A DNA stretch of 64,000 nt from Plotosus lineatus (GCA_024760905.1 CM045745.1:10787282-10851281), one strand, 5' to 3'; shown: positions 21,841 through 34,600, counted from the first letter of the stretch. Program-made: numbers and translations. The notes: generated by a model from the sequence alone, not told the origin.

Positions 21841-22621
21841 TTCTGTGCAGTGAGAAATATAGTAGAGGAGGGCGAAAAAGGTCCGAAGATCAGAACCTTT
21901 ACCAGTATCTTGCACTGGATCTTTGTGGTTTTGAAGTTAAAAATTTTCTGTTAAAGGTCACTTTCATAACATCCAACAAGAAAGTGTTGCAAGAAAGAAG
22001 AAGCTCTTATGGTGAAATGGATAAGAACTGCAGTTGGCTTTGAGTGTTGTGGTCCGATGAGTCCGAAGTGTCTAACTTCATGTACACCGTCAGCATGCTT
22101 GGTGAACAGGCTTGTAGTCAATGGAAAAGCCGCCAGTGGATAAATTAACGCGCTTTTGTAGCTGATGGTTCAGAAACTGCTGTAGACATTATCATGAATT
22201 CTGCTCAGTACCTGTGTGCTGATTAACTCTACCAGCATGTTCAGGACTGGCTATCTTGGGGCCAGTGATTTTTCTGTTTCAAAATTTGCTTTTCCCCCCC
22301 TGTTTCAGACAACACATGATTCCGTTTCATTTCCGTTTCGTAAGTTTACACGTGTTATGCATCAGTTTCCTGCAAAAACTGACATCGAAATGCACTGTAC
22401 ATTTATTTATTGTAGTTAATGTGCTGTTGGGACTTTAAAGACGTTTTTCGGTGAACCATTTAAAAGAATAAGTTTTTTGACCAGGAACAAATTTTATTTG
22501 CTACTTGATCTCAAACTCAGGTGAAGGCACCACGATAAAAGTCGATACAAATGAAATACAACAAAATATTATGCAGATCACAGATCATGAAAAAAGTTAA
22601 GCTTACAAGATTTATTATTAT
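21841..22621. other. Intron, no gene confirmed
   Basis: Near 22050 one frame reads VLWSDESE, which recalls the aspartate motif of Tc1 transposases, but neighbouring motifs are not seen. Otherwise nothing recognisable. Confidence 0.35.
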
Positions 22622-22623
22622 TG

Positions 22624-22953
22624 TGGCAGTGGTGGTCTAGTGGATAGGGTGCAGGATCGCTGATCCTAAGGTTTTGGGTTCAAGTCCCCACAGGGTTGTC
22701 ACTGGCCCCCCAGTGCGGTTAACTGGGTTATCAAAGGCGGGCCACGTCTCTCACTGTCTATGGTGAGAGGCATGTAAAAACCATTGCTGACTTTCATAAA
22801 GAGTAGCTGCAAAGCCGTCAGCATGTTTCTGTCCCTTGCTAAAAGGGTTGTGACAGGAAGGGCATCCGACGTAAAAACCTGTGCCAAATCAAATGTGCGA
22901 ATCAAGAGGATTCGCTGTGGCGACTCCCGGGGAAAAGCCAAAAGGAAGAAAGA
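22624..22953 (+). mobile_element. tRNA-Ser-like SINE, RTE-type tail
   Basis: Same head and body as the L2-tailed copies up to gctgcaaagccgtcagc, then switching to ctgtcccttgctaaaagggt, ggaagggcatccgacgtaaa and the terminus gattcgctgtggcgactccc. AT-rich TTATTATT repeats on both sides may include the target duplication. Confidence 0.9.
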
Positions 22954-23738
22954 AATTATTATTATTTTTATTATTATATTGTTTACTGGGTCTGTGTAAG
23001 GTCCTTGAATTTGTATGTATTTATTTTATAGCAGTTTGTGTGTTGTTGATTTGAACCTTCTTTTCTGTTTGTAACTTGACTCCTTGAACAACCTGGTGGC
23101 GCCGCTCATCAGCGATGCACGTTGTAAAAATACGACGTAACCAAAATTTCCTCCCGGATAATAAAGTGTTATCTTATCTAACCTGTTTACGTTTAGATCC
23201 TCTAATGTTATCTGTACTCGACCATTATTCTCATCGTCGGCTGCTTTTTTTTTTAATGGCCATGTGCTTTTCTTTTTGAAGCAATGTGATCTTTGCAGGT
23301 ATCAACACCGATATCGTCCACACTGTGTTGACAAAATTTACAAAACATGACGCCGTGATCATCATAGAATTGTTCCAGGAACTGCTTCGCCCCTTCATTG
23401 GCAGTGACTCTACTTGGAGATGGCGATTACTTTGATTTTAAAGGCCCCAGTCACAATGACGTCGCCATTTCCCCATGTTCATGCATCTACTGACTCCTCA
23501 ACTAAACTTTGTATGTTCGCTAACAGTTCATTGGTCGGCTGTGCGTCACATCAACCAATCACAATACAAGATGTAAAACTACCGGAAAAGCATGTTCACT
23601 GTCTGCTAATCATGCATATATGCGATTTGCCAAGAGAAAAATGCAAATTTAAAGATTTTAACGCATATTTTAATGTTCATATATGGAATTCCGTGTCGGA
23701 GTGATGTTTTCATTTTAAATTGCTTATACTGTTGATTT
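22954..23738. other. Intron, no gene seen
   Basis: No recognised repeat or gene. Confidence 0.45.
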
Positions 23739-24100
23739 TGGGGGCAGTGGTGACCCGGTTGTAAAAGTGCTGGATCACGGATCCTAAGGTTGGGGATTTA
23801 AGCCCCACTCTAAATGGGTTGTCACTGCCCCACCCCCACCCCCACCCCACCCCCCAGTGCCGCTAACTGGGTTATCAAAGGCCGGCCATGTCTCTCACTG
23901 CCTATGGTGTGAGGTTCATGTAAAAGAACCATTGCTGACTTTCAACAAGCGTAGCTGCATAACCATCAGTGTGTTTCTGCCCTGCGATGGCCTGGTGAGC
24001 TGTCCAGGGTGTACTCTGCCCTCGCCCGGAGTTGACTGGGACGGGCGCCAGCCTCCCCGGAGCCCTAATTAGGATTAAGCGGTTACAGAAAATGAATGAA
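23739..24100 (+). mobile_element. tRNA-Ser-like SINE, L2-type tail
   Basis: Full-length with an expanded C-rich CCCCAC stretch in the middle and a tail ending gcggttacagaaaatgaatg. tgttgattt at 23730-23738 and 24101-24109 is the likely target duplication. Confidence 0.92.
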
Positions 24101-24109
24101 TGTTGATTT

Positions 24110-25030
24110 CTGTCCGTTTTCCGTGGAAAACCATTGGCCCTACTGTCGGTAGAGCTTGTAATAAGTTAATGAAGCGCTTAATATACTGTAGTTTGACCTC
24201 AGCAGAACAGTTGTTCAAAATCTCTGTATTTGGAGACGAGTGAAAACATGCGGTCTCGACCATAATCCACAAGTGTGTAAAAGAGATTGAAATGTTCTGC
24301 ATGGACTAGTGAATCAAGATGTTGGACAGAACTGCTGGGAGTTTTCACAACCCCATGTTGGCTTGTAATGCAAATGTAATAAGGCTGGGACGCCTGTGAA
24401 TTCTTTATGATCAAATTAGAGAGAGAGCTGAAATTAATTAATTTAATTACTTGATCGAAGACGCCTTAATTACTTCTCATCTGCCAAGCTGTGAGTATGA
24501 GCGAGTTAATTTTCCACTATTATTATCCCAACCCGAATAATCCCATCTGATTTCACTCCCAGTTCCTTTGTAGCTCATCTGGAGTGACTCAGCAAGTCGA
24601 GTGGTTTCTGACCGAGGTCTGCTGAGAGAGGCATTTTCAGTGGATTTCGTAGCGCAAGACGAGACTGTATCGCATGTAACATTTGACTTGTGAAGATGGG
24701 AACTGGGCGAAGCGAGAGGGGCTGGCGGCCTCGAGACTGCCTCTTCCCTGACGAGTCATTTTTAGAAACTTTTAAGTAACTCCGCATACTTCAGCCCCAA
24801 GCTTCACGCCACCCACTGTTTACAGAGGCTTCAAGCCGTTTGACTGAATGTCACACCGGTGCCCACTCACTCATCCACACTACTTCTTCTTTTCTTTTTG
24901 TTCTGGGTAAGTTAACTTGTCAGTTTACTCACTTGGCGTTTAAACCTGATGTACTGGGAGCCTGGTAGTCAATCCAGCTTTATTATTTACAGGGCTTTGG
25001 TTAGTGTTAAAGCCTCTGACAGACCTGGTT
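24110..25030. other. Intron, no gene seen
   Basis: Unique-looking sequence; candidate conserved noncoding DNA. Confidence 0.45.
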
Positions 25031-25235
25031 ATTCATTCATTTTCTGAACCGCTTAATCCTAATTAGGGTCACAGGGAGACTGGTGCCCATCTCAGCCGAC
25101 TCTGGGCGAGGGCAGGGTACAACCTGGACAGCTCTCCAGGTCATTGCAGGGCCAACACTCACAAAACCATTCATGCTCACACCTAGGAGTGATTTGGAAC
25201 AGCTAATTAACCTACTGTGCATGTTTTTGGACTGT

Positions 25236-25266
<31 letters not shown>

Positions 25267-25383
25267 ATACAAGCACGGGGAGAACATGCAAACTCTACAC
25301 AGAAACAGCCAAGCTGGGACTCGAGCCCAGGACATTCTTGGTGTGAGGCGGACGTGCTAACCACTACACCACCGTACCACCCA
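25031..25383 (-). mobile_element. Mermaid/HE1-like SINE, near full length
   Basis: The minus strand runs from the tRNA-like head ggtggtgtagtggttagcac through ctgggctcgagtccc, tagagtttgcatgttctccc, cagtccaaaaacatgcacag to the L2-type tail attaagcggttcagaaaatg. It is followed on the window's + strand by a long T tract. Confidence 0.9.
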
Positions 25384-25390
25384 GACCTGA

Positions 25391-25391
25391 T

Positions 25392-25427
<36 letters not shown>
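25391..25427. repeat. Poly(T) tract
   Basis: A pure T run adjoining the head side of the minus-strand SINE. Confidence 0.85.
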
Positions 25428-25429
<2 letters not shown>

Positions 25430-25482
25430 ACTGGTGTATTGATAAACATAATGCAAGTACATGCTTTCAAATATCAATGAAT

Positions 25483-25596
25483 ATTCATTTTCTAAGCTTC
25501 TTGATCCTAATTGGGGTTGCGAGAAGGCTGGCAACTATCTCAGCCGACTCTGAGCAAGGGTGGGGAACACCCTGGACAGCTCGCTAGGCCATCGCG
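25483..25596 (-). mobile_element. Fragment of an L2-type SINE tail
   Basis: Minus-strand copy of the L2 tail only: gatggcctagcgagctgtcc, cagccttctcgcaacccc-type sequence and attaggatcaag near the end. Confidence 0.75.
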
Positions 25597-25605
25597 GTTT
25601 TATCC

Positions 25606-25985
25606 CTAATTCATTCGTATGCAATTCTGACTCGGTATTACCTTCAATGTCACACGACCACCATAAACCAGGGAGAGGAGAATCATGTGCACGCCCCATC
25701 TGTGATATGCAATGCTGGCCACCCACCTTTTTTCGAATTGTGGCGCCATTTGTATTTGGGTCTGGCCTAACATATTCCGAGGGAAAGCGCTATCCGCCCC
25801 CTCGTACGAATGAGCTCACAGATGGCCGTTATTGGCTGGCAATTGCTGTGAGTGACAGGGATGTGAGCGTATGCCGTCACTCTAGTGAGAGCTCAGCCAA
25901 TTAGCTCCCATGGAGTCCTGGGTGTGGACGGCTGTGTGCATTAAACCGGATTCGAACTTGTGATTTCCGGGTTTATAGTCATGCA
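25606..25985 (-). mobile_element. Third SINE family (tRNA-like head, long body)
   Basis: On the minus strand a tRNA-like head (gactataaacccggaaatca, gttcgaatccgg) precedes a body with gagctaattggctgagctc, cagccaataacggccatctg and gctttccctcggaatatg, ending in ggtggtcgtgtgacattgaa. A clear copy is at 46780 and a decayed one at 60336. I do not know the family name. Confidence 0.7.
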
Positions 25986-26035
25986 CCTTGTCGATGTGCT
26001 CACTTCTTGTTTCTGAAGGTAACGCCTTGGTAGCC

Positions 26036-26040
<5 letters not shown>

Positions 26041-26068
<28 letters not shown>
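26041..26068. repeat. Poly(T) tract
   Basis: Pure T run without a recognised adjoining element. Confidence 0.8.
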
Positions 26069-26072
<4 letters not shown>

Positions 26073-28530
26073 GTGGCCTTTGCTATCCTTTTACATTTTG
26101 CATGAATCGGGGAACAGGAATATTTTATCTCCGTGTTCAGGTGGAAAGACAATTGGTGAAGTGGGCCAGTAACCAGACACTGTGTGTCAGGGTAGCCTAC
26201 GTTGCGCTACAGATCTTCTGGATGTAGAGCGTGGCAAAAGCTGAGTCTCTGAGAGCACTGCCGCTTGTTTCGACGAGAAAAATCACGGTCTCCGTGTCAG
26301 ACATGCAGACGAGTGTCGTGGCTGAGAAGAAAATGCGAAGACTAAAAGGAGAGGCTCGGCATCAGCGCTACAACTCTGTTTTAAAACCAGTCGGATGCAA
26401 CAACACTCACCTGAGCTGACGCGCTGAATACACTCACTCTACCGTGTGTATGACTAAAACAGAAAATCTCAGTGATCTGTCCGATGCAAGCAGTAGTGAT
26501 GGGGAAACCGTGACAAATGAACTGGTGTTGCAAAATCTTGATGAAAAGAGCATTTAGAACACACAACGGTTTTTGTGGTCTTCTCCCACTCCCAAGCACC
26601 TCGGTGCAAAAGCAGAAAGCACTTCTGACCTTGGACAGAATTAGTCAGGAGTTTCCTGGAGGCATTGCATGGCCAACGTAGGAGGGTTTCAGGCAGAGGA
26701 GCTGGAGAGTCCATCTGTTCAGCCTGGCGCTGGGCAAGGTTCAGTGTGATACAAGTATGTACTGTACGTACGAGCCGAGAACATACTGCTATTAACACGT
26801 ATTTTATTTATGTGCTCAGAAGTAAAAGTGAAGGAGCTGTTTGTGTGCAGTATTTATTTATTTGTTTATTCTATTATTAATATGAGTGCTTTTTTGGTTA
26901 CACCCAACCAGATCCGGGGTAACGGCATCACACCAGAGCCGGAAAGAAATGGAAAGGTTCTGCGTGTCATCAGTAAGATGTGGAATACTGTTGAGTGGTG
27001 TTATTAGGTTTAGCCTTTCAGTATTAAAGCAATTAGCTTAAGTGCATGATTAATGACTTTGGCCTTGCTGAGTACTTCCCTGTGCCCATGTTAATAAAAC
27101 TCATTGATTTCATGTTTTATTTTAAATCCATGAATTGAACGCCTATCTCATTCAAATCTCTGCATTAATCCATTTACATGGACAAAATCTTAGGCTGACA
27201 ACTTCTGGCTTAATGATTTTATGGCCGGTTATTTGAAAATCAAAATGATGTCATCAAGGTCACATGTACGAAATTTTCATACAGTCAGAGCATTTATTAA
27301 CAGATTTGTGTTGGAGGTTATAAAAGGCTTAGGCTGGATTAAAAACAAACAAACAAAATAACAATGCATTTAGCCCATCCAAAGTGAGCACACGCTGAAA
27401 GTGGGCCGCCACATACATGGGGGTTGCTCGGAGAGCAGTTTGGGGTCCGAACTGTCCTAACCATGGGCATTTTAGCCATGAATGTGGAGGAAGGGAAGGT
27501 GCAGCTTACCACTCCCATTGCCACACAACTTGCGCACATATATATGCACCACTGTTGTGTGTTGGGTGTAAAAAGCCCAACAGAATTATATAATGGTTCA
27601 ACTTGCCATGTGCTGAAGTTGACATTGGTGTTGATTGGCTCATTTTACTTGGGAAAAGATTTAAAGGAAAAGCACCGGGAGGGAAAAGTAAGGGAAGGAA
27701 AAGTTATTTTATTTATGCTGTTTTCGGTTTATTTTCAGCATTCATGTAAGTAGTTTGGTTGATACTACAAAATGACAAACACCAGTAAAACTCTTTTATT
27801 GTTCTGTTATTATTCATGTTTTCCAGCTCGACGCTAATAAGCACTGTTCCACTCCGCTAGTAACATTTTAATAAGTGCCCACCCACTCCAAGTTTTTAAG
27901 CGCCCTGGGTGCTTATCAATTCGAATACATGTTTAAAAAAATGAAACAAACAACAAAACAGCAATTCCTTCTTTTTACTCCTGTGGTTAATTTGCGCACT
28001 GGAAGGGGCGTTGCAATGGGAGGAGAGACATAATAATTGGAGAATCCACAGGAAATGCTCGGTCAGGTGCCCGCACAACTGATGTATTCTTCCACTACGT
28101 GTGTCAACTAGTTCGTGTATATGAAACAAACGTCAAAGTTCCAAAGGACAGTTTTTATTGCCTTGCAACATTTTAAGGTAAGGACCATATGTCGAGTCCA
28201 TCATAAGTGGGGGACTTTATATAATTTCATGACTTGAAGTACTAAATTCTTGACTCTTGTCAGCATGTAGCAGATTTTTTTTTTTTTGACAAATTTCATC
28301 AATATTAACACTAACATTGTAGGCTTTTATTACACTACAGACAATACAATTATGTTTACAGCTTGAAAAACAAGGGTGCAGTTCACCTCGTCTATTTTTT
28401 ATTTTATTTTTTTTGTGTAAATTTTCTTACAGCTATCCAGAGTCATGGCACTATTCTAATTTTCATACTTGTGGTGATACAGTCAGGAAACTAACAGACA
28501 AGCTTTATAAAGTGTATATACTGTATATAT

Positions 28531-28535
<5 letters not shown>
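26069..28535. other. Intron, no gene seen
   Basis: About 2.4 kb with no major repeat recognised. Near 27830-27925 direct and inverted AATAAGCRC-type motifs hint at an old Tigger-like terminus. This is one of the larger single-copy-looking stretches. Confidence 0.45.

Positions 28536-28537
<2 letters not shown>

Positions 28538-28584
<47 letters not shown>
28538..28584. repeat. (AT)n(GT)n microsatellite
   Basis: AT tract passing into GT, directly before a SINE. Confidence 0.95.
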
Positions 28585-28585
<1 letters not shown>

Positions 28586-28592
28586 TTCAGGG

Positions 28593-28942
28593 AGGGGCAG
28601 TGGTGGTCTAGTGGTATAGGGCGCTGGATCGCTGATCCAAAGATTGGGGTTTTGAGTCCCACTCTCTACAAGGTTGTCACTGTCCCCCCCAATGCAGCTA
28701 ACTGGGTTATCAAAGGCCGGCCATGTCTTTCACTGTCTATGGTGAGAGGCATGTAAAAGAACCATTGCTGACTTTCATAGCTGCAAAGCCGTCAGCGTGT
28801 TTCTGTCCCTTGCTAAAAAGGGTTGTGACAGGAAGGGCATCCGACGTAAAAACCTCTGCCAAATCAAGCGTGCGAATCGGATGATTCGCTGTGGCGACTC
28901 CCGAGTAAAAGGGAAAAAGCCGAAAGGAAGACGACATGTATA
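28593..28942 (+). mobile_element. tRNA-Ser-like SINE, RTE-type tail
   Basis: Full-length, with a well-preserved head (ggtctagtggtatagggcgc, gctggatcgctgatcc) and the RTE tail ending aaagccgaaaggaagac. tgtttcaggg at 28583-28592 and 28943-28952 is the target duplication. Confidence 0.93.
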
Positions 28943-28952
28943 TGTTTCAGGG

Positions 28953-29719
28953 TACATTAACACTGAAGTAAGACATCAAAGTATTCCTCATTCACCCGAT
29001 ACATGACACATTAGTTTTGTGTTGAAAACATCACATGAAGCTGTTATCTGACAACACAAACTACAGAGTGTAAAGGCATGGCTTCGGCGAGCTCTGATTA
29101 GATTACTCCTGCATTAGTGTGTTTATACGTTTCAGATTTGTGCCAGAGAAAGGCCGCTAACCCACCCGGCGTATGTGTTGCATAACCGGATCAGAGAAGC
29201 TTAACTTGAGGGAATGTAATGAAAGCTGCCTTTCCCGTTAGCCTGCTAGATGCTAATTTTGTGGGAACAGGATTCCAGGCAAATGACTCCTGAGGAAGCG
29301 GGATTTACTGTTGTAAAATCGCTTTAGTTTGAACAGTTTGTTCTGGTGTGCAGTTAAGCTTAACTTCATCCAAATGAAGCATGGATCAGTGCACACTCCC
29401 TGCGTCTTGATACAATGAGGAGAATGATGTTTCAGCTGAGAATTGTGAGCGCAATTGTTTTGTTGTGAAGGTGTATTTTTCCAAAGCAAGTTTGTAAGGA
29501 ACCATATTTCTGCTTATTCTTGCACTATTGGAGCGAAGTGGGGTAGGTCCTACAGGACAACAACTAATGTGCATCCTGAATTACTCATTCACTGCAGTGG
29601 GGAAATTCCAGAGAAAAGAGTTTAGTTGCAATTTTAATCAGTTTTGATTTAAATAATTAATCAGAAACGATCACATGAGCTATTTGTAAAAATCAGTCTT
29701 GATCAGAATGTGTATGTCA
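28953..29719. other. Intron, no gene seen
   Basis: No recognised repeat; candidate conserved noncoding DNA. Confidence 0.45.
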
Positions 29720-29727
29720 GTGTAGAG

Positions 29728-30058
29728 CAGGGATGACCAACATGGTGCCCGTGGGCACCAGGTCGCCCACATGGACAACATGAGTCGCCCGCAGGCCTGT
29801 TCACTGCTATTTTTAGAACAGGCCCGCGGCTCCATAGCACCACTCTCCATTGAGCCACATCTAATTTATTTATTTATTTAATTTTTGCTTAATATCAAAA
29901 TATCTTCACATAGATGATCATTGATTATTAATAATAACATATAATTAAAGGTATAATTGAGAAAAATTATTTCAGAAGTATGTATCGACCTGGTAGCCCT
30001 TTGCATTAATTGATACCCAAGAAGTAGCTCTCAGTTTCAAAACGGATGGTGACCCCTG
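29728..30058. mobile_element. hAT-type MITE, perfect 8-bp target duplication
   Basis: Direct repeat gtgtagag lies at 29720-29727 and 30059-30066. Termini cagggatgaccaaca and gatggtgacccctg are inverted repeats, with gggcaccaggtcgcccaca just inside the left end. Another fragment of this family lies at about 33600. Confidence 0.9.
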
Positions 30059-30066
30059 GTGTAGAG

Positions 30067-31094
30067 ACTGTAACCTGGTAGAATCGCCCATGTTATCTGT
30101 TCCGGTAAGATTCGAGACGCCGTCTGGCAGTACCTTGAGATTCGTGATCCATTCCAGCACAGCACGGATGAAGTTGGTAATTTGAAATTCTGAGATATAT
30201 TTGGAAAGAAAAAAAGAATATACTTTTAAAATGGGGTACAATACATGATTATAGCATAAACTGACTGAGTTGCATCACTCTGTTTGTCGCTAATCAGAAA
30301 ATGCTACTTCTGAGAAAATCGTAATTCCAGTTAGAGAACCAGTTCCTGAATGTCCATAAACCTAAATGAATCCGCTTCTTGACGAATCAGGGCGACCTTC
30401 CTGGCGTCTTCCTAGCAACAGATGATGTTTTTTCCACCTAGCCATGTCTGTTTTGAGGCTTCTCATTGGTTTACTGCTGTATGATTCAGGGAATCCTTTA
30501 TGGATTCTGTAAGTACAAAGAGTAATCTGGGAGTGAATATGAATAATAATGAAAAATACCCTGAGGAACCACAAAAATAGTTTGAAAATCAGCAAAATAC
30601 GTCGAGTTCTTATAGTTTTACAACAACCTGGACATGGACCCCTTTTCTGAAACAAGTATTTTAACATGGATGGATTGTGTTCATGGATATTTGAAGTTGG
30701 TCATGTCAAAGATTATGACTTTTTTAAAAATAATGCTGGACTGGGTCACGTTTATGTAACGTCACTGGTGAATTGTGGATGACACTCATTTTGTACTTCT
30801 GTCTATGTGGGGACATTTATTGACATAATGTATTCCCTTACCTTTACCCAGTTCCACCGAAAGCCTAAAAATCAGGTCTCGAACCGAACTTTGAAAAATT
30901 GTGGACCAGCTAAAATGACCTCACTTTTCAAAAATGTCCTCATTCTGTTGGTTTAAAACCAACTGCATTCTGGTCTTGAAAATTGTATAAGTACAAGGAC
31001 ACACACACACACACACAATAAATTTGTGCATGCACGCACCCAGGGCCCATTCATATATTTCATTTGTTTAGTAATTGGGAAGTTAATATTCAAT
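30067..31094. other. Intron, no gene seen
   Basis: Unique-looking, with a short CA run near 30998-31018. Confidence 0.45.
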
Positions 31095-31235
31095 CCACTC
31101 AGCATGGTGCTTCATTGCCACCTCAGCTCCAGTGTCCTCAGTTCAATTCTGACCTCAGGGGGAGTTTTGTGTGTTCTCACTGCATGGGTTTCTTTCACAG
31201 CAAATTTCTTTCTGTTCCCTACAGCAGGTGATGGC
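31095..31235 (+). mobile_element. Degenerate Mermaid-like SINE fragment
   Basis: Traces of a tRNA-like head (gtcctcagttcaattctgac) and the gtgtgttctcactgcatggg block are seen. The rest is too decayed to align. Confidence 0.45.
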
Positions 31236-32123
31236 TACAGTTTTAAAATTCACTCAGTCCATTTTCTTTCACAGGTTCTGCGTCGCATTGCTTCAGGTGC
31301 ATCCCGAGCTTATGTAGTGCAATGTTTGTGGTTGTTAGTCACACCAAATAAGGAGGAATAGTGGCGCTCAGTTTAATGTTTGAGTGTAAATGAGGCAGAA
31401 TTGACTGCTTATGAATTGAATTGCACTGAAAACCAACTTGGTTTGCCTGCTGTTTAATGGTATTTTGTCAGTGTTCAGTTTATGGGTTTGTCCCGGGTGC
31501 CTCCCCCCCCCTCCCCTGCATATTATTGTTCTACCTATGGCCGACTGCATTAGCACTGTTTGTTCAGGTGCCATTTTTAAATTTGCCAAGCCATTACCGC
31601 TGCTGCAGAATGCAGTTGCATCTTGCACTTTTGCTTTTGCAAGATCTGCAGTAAGAGGGAAATGTAAAGGAGGGCTGGCCCGTTTCAGTATGTTTACCAT
31701 ACAGAATTAGTGGATTACATGTATTGTCGGTCCGCATCCAGACCACACATTGCCTGTTTGAAATGCAAACGTGCCTTGTGGCTAACAGTGACTCCTGCTT
31801 CTTGGAATTGATTTTAAATGTTTTCCCTGTATTGTGATGTGGGTTTTAAAGTGTCAAGCAAAACCGAGTCTCTGGAAGTCTGTTGTTTTTTGTTTCTGGT
31901 TGCAGTCTGTGCTGTGGGCAGATGATATAGGCAAAGAATATCATGTTGGTGAAATATAAGATGACAACACAACGTATAATGCATTTTCATGGAAATACAG
32001 TCTTGTGATTCGTGAGTATCTTGTGTGAGTTAATAGTGAACTTTCCCCAATGAATACATGCCATTACATGGTTCTAATGCTAATTAAATTTAAGTGGTTC
32101 AGCTCAGTCTGTGTACTTCAGAA
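31236..32123. other. Intron, no gene seen
   Basis: No recognised repeat or gene. Confidence 0.45.
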
Positions 32124-32125
32124 TA

Positions 32126-32744
32126 CAGACGCTCCTCAGCTTACATTTTAGTTGCGTGCCGAACGTAAGGTGAAAAAACCGTAAGTTGTTACTGTACGTT
32201 CCAGTAACGTATGACTGTTCACACTGCACTATACATTCATAAATACTATTACCGTATCTCATAAAACACCCCTAAATCAATTATTATAAACATAACATTG
32301 TAAAATAGTATCAACATTAATTTCAAATAAATTAAATTCAAGCAAAATAATTTCAGAGAAATAAATTTTAATCAAATTCACTTATTACCACTGATTCTGA
32401 TTACCACTACCACTAGTAGGCTTACACTTCTGACCAACCATATTTGCTTATGGTTACAAATACGCAAAACAGTATAAACACAAAGATCACAGAGACGACG
32501 TCTTGACACAAGGGTAACACGTGGTGAATAGGGAAGAAGCAGGGCACGTTCAGTCTGTCATTTTTAAACAATGAACGACGCAGCGCCATGTAAACAATAG
32601 ACGCAGCGTCATGTGCAAGTAGTGTACTACGTACTACGTAAACTACGTGCTAAACTCAAAATGACTTACAAAATTTTTTTTTTTACAAAAAACGAAAAAT
32701 TGATAAAAACACAAGGTGAATAAACGTAAAGCGAGGAGCGTCTG
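32126..32744 (-). mobile_element. Tigger-type element (terminus CAGACGCTCCTC), TA duplication
   Basis: Termini cagacgctcctcagcttac and gtaaagcgaggagcgtctg are inverted repeats, with TA at 32124-32125 and 32745-32746. On the minus strand the interior carries aatatggttggtcagaagt, the start of a Tigger transposase (MVGQK), cut off soon after. The copy at 41930 is the same family in opposite orientation. Confidence 0.88.
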
Positions 32745-32866
32745 TATTTGAAACTGGGTATACTGTATGTCCGGGACTTGGCTGTCTGCCAGTGTCGGGC
32801 TGGAGGTGTGTTTTCTGTAGTAGTTTAAAATTTTTTTTTTTTTTTTCACATTAGCACTGGATGGAC

Positions 32867-33211
32867 GGCAGTTGTGGTCTAGTGGTATAGGGCGCTGGAT
32901 CGCTGATCCAAAGGTTGGGGGTTTGAGTCCCACTCTCCACAAGGTTGTCACTGTCCCCACCCCCCCAGTGCAGCTCACTGGGTTATCAAAGGCCGGCCAT
33001 TTCTCCCACTGTCTATGGTGTGAGGCATGTAAAAGAACCATTGCTGACTTTCGTAAAGAGTAGGCTGCAAAGCCGTCGGCGTGTTTCCGCCCTGCGATGG
33101 CCTGGCGAGCTGTCCAGGGTGTACTCTGCCCTCGCCCGAAGTTGGCTGGGATGTACGCCAGCCTCCCCGCGACCCAAATCAGGATTAAGCGGTTACAGAA
33201 AATGAACTGAA
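32867..33211 (+). mobile_element. tRNA-Ser-like SINE, L2-type tail, 12-bp target duplication
   Basis: Full-length and well preserved. Direct repeat cactggatggac lies at 32855-32866 and 33212-33223. Confidence 0.94.
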
Positions 33212-33223
33212 CACTGGATGGAC

Positions 33224-33550
33224 CACCGAAAGCTGAGCAGCGGGGAGAATAACATTGATGCTATTTCCAGACATTTTGTTTGGCGTCTATTTCATTCCAG
33301 GTTTTATGCTTTTGTTAAAACTGATTCTTCCTTTAAATGGTATTTCTAAACACCTTGGAAGGATGATATTAAAGAACAGAAAAAGCTGTTCACTAGTTGT
33401 CCTTCAAGTGAACCAGCGGGCTGGTAAACAGAAGAGAGTTCACGGAGTGAGTGCTTTGTTTTGAGTTTAAATAACATGGCAGTGCGCTTGGGGATGAAAA
33501 ATACAAAAAGAAAAGATATTTGACAAGATATTTAGGATTATTTGGACTCC
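33224..33550. other. Intron, no gene seen
   Basis: No recognised repeat. Confidence 0.4.
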
Positions 33551-33552
33551 TC

Positions 33553-33792
33553 AAAAGAGCCACATCTGGCTCGCGAGTCATAGGTTCCTGACCCCTGAAC
33601 AGGCTCGCGGCTGACTCATGTCCTTGTGGGCGACCTGGTGCCCACAGACACCACGTTGATGACCCCTGAACTAAAACGGTAAAGCTAAAAAAAAAAAAAA
33701 CCTGATAATTTGTACCATGAAAGATTTTGTTTTCGGACTGGTATCAAATGATCCACGGACTGGTACTGGCCCAGGGGTTGTGAACCTCTGAA
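33553..33792. mobile_element. Cluster of hAT-type fragments
   Basis: Three pieces with hAT-like ends: gagccacatctggctcgcga to gttcctgacccctg; a minus-strand piece of the 29728 family (gggcgacctggtgcccac to gatgacccctg); and ccacggactggtactggccc to ccaggggttgtgaacc. Confidence 0.65.
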
Positions 33793-33810
33793 AAAAGGTT
33801 TTTCAATGTA

Positions 33811-34541
33811 CAGTGGTACCTCACCTTACGAAAAATCCAGGTTATGAAACCACTTCTAGAACTTTGTAAGTTGAACCGCATTTTACAAGTAAAACGCATG
33901 ATTCGTTCCAAGGCCCCCAATACTACCCCCTAACCCTTTAAAATTATAAAAGTATACCTTTTAAGGCCTCCTTTGGCTTCAATATTGTACCGATGGCAGA
34001 CAGGTTTGGCCATATTCCTTTGCGATATCACTCAGCCGCATGCCCGAGCCCACTTCTTCTTTTCACTCGCACTGGGAATCACGTGCGTGTGTGTGTGCGT
34101 GCGTGTGTTGACCATGTCGTCTTAGCGGAGTTATAATCTTACAAATGTTTATGCAAGGTTAAAAGCCTGAGCCAAAAAAATAAAGTTGCAATGACCACAC
34201 TTGAAACAAAACAACAATAACTCTGTTCTTTAACACGAAAAGCATCATGGATATTATGGAGATACAGCTCCATAATAGCCAATGGGACGGTGCTGCATCA
34301 TCCCTCCAAGCCAATGGCAAGCCAGCGGGGCGGGTTGTTGGGAGATAGCCAATGGGAGGCCAGCGGGGCGGGATGTTGGGAGATAGCCAATGGGAGAGCA
34401 ACTTGCGCATTGTTTGAATTTTTTAGATGGCGCTTTTGTAACGTGAACTTGTTTCGTATCCAGAGACAAAATTTCAGGAAAATGCGTTTCGTAACCTTGA
34501 TTTTTCGTTTGTTGGGACTTTCATAAGGTGCGGTACCACTG
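33811..34541 (-). mobile_element. Non-autonomous Tigger transposon, TA duplication
   Basis: Termini cagtggtacctcaccttacg and cataaggtgcggtaccactg with TA at 33809-33810 and 34542-34543. The minus strand keeps a piece of the transposase helix-turn-helix. The segment 34270-34405 carries four CCAAT motifs alternating with two GGGGCGGG boxes. Confidence 0.9.
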
Positions 34542-34566
34542 TATTAACAAAAAACAAACAAAAAAA

Positions 34567-34600
<34 letters not shown>

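Noticed and set aside
22021..22120. Tc1-type transposase relic (VLWSDESE)
   Set aside because: Only one short motif matches; the other catalytic motifs and termini are not seen.
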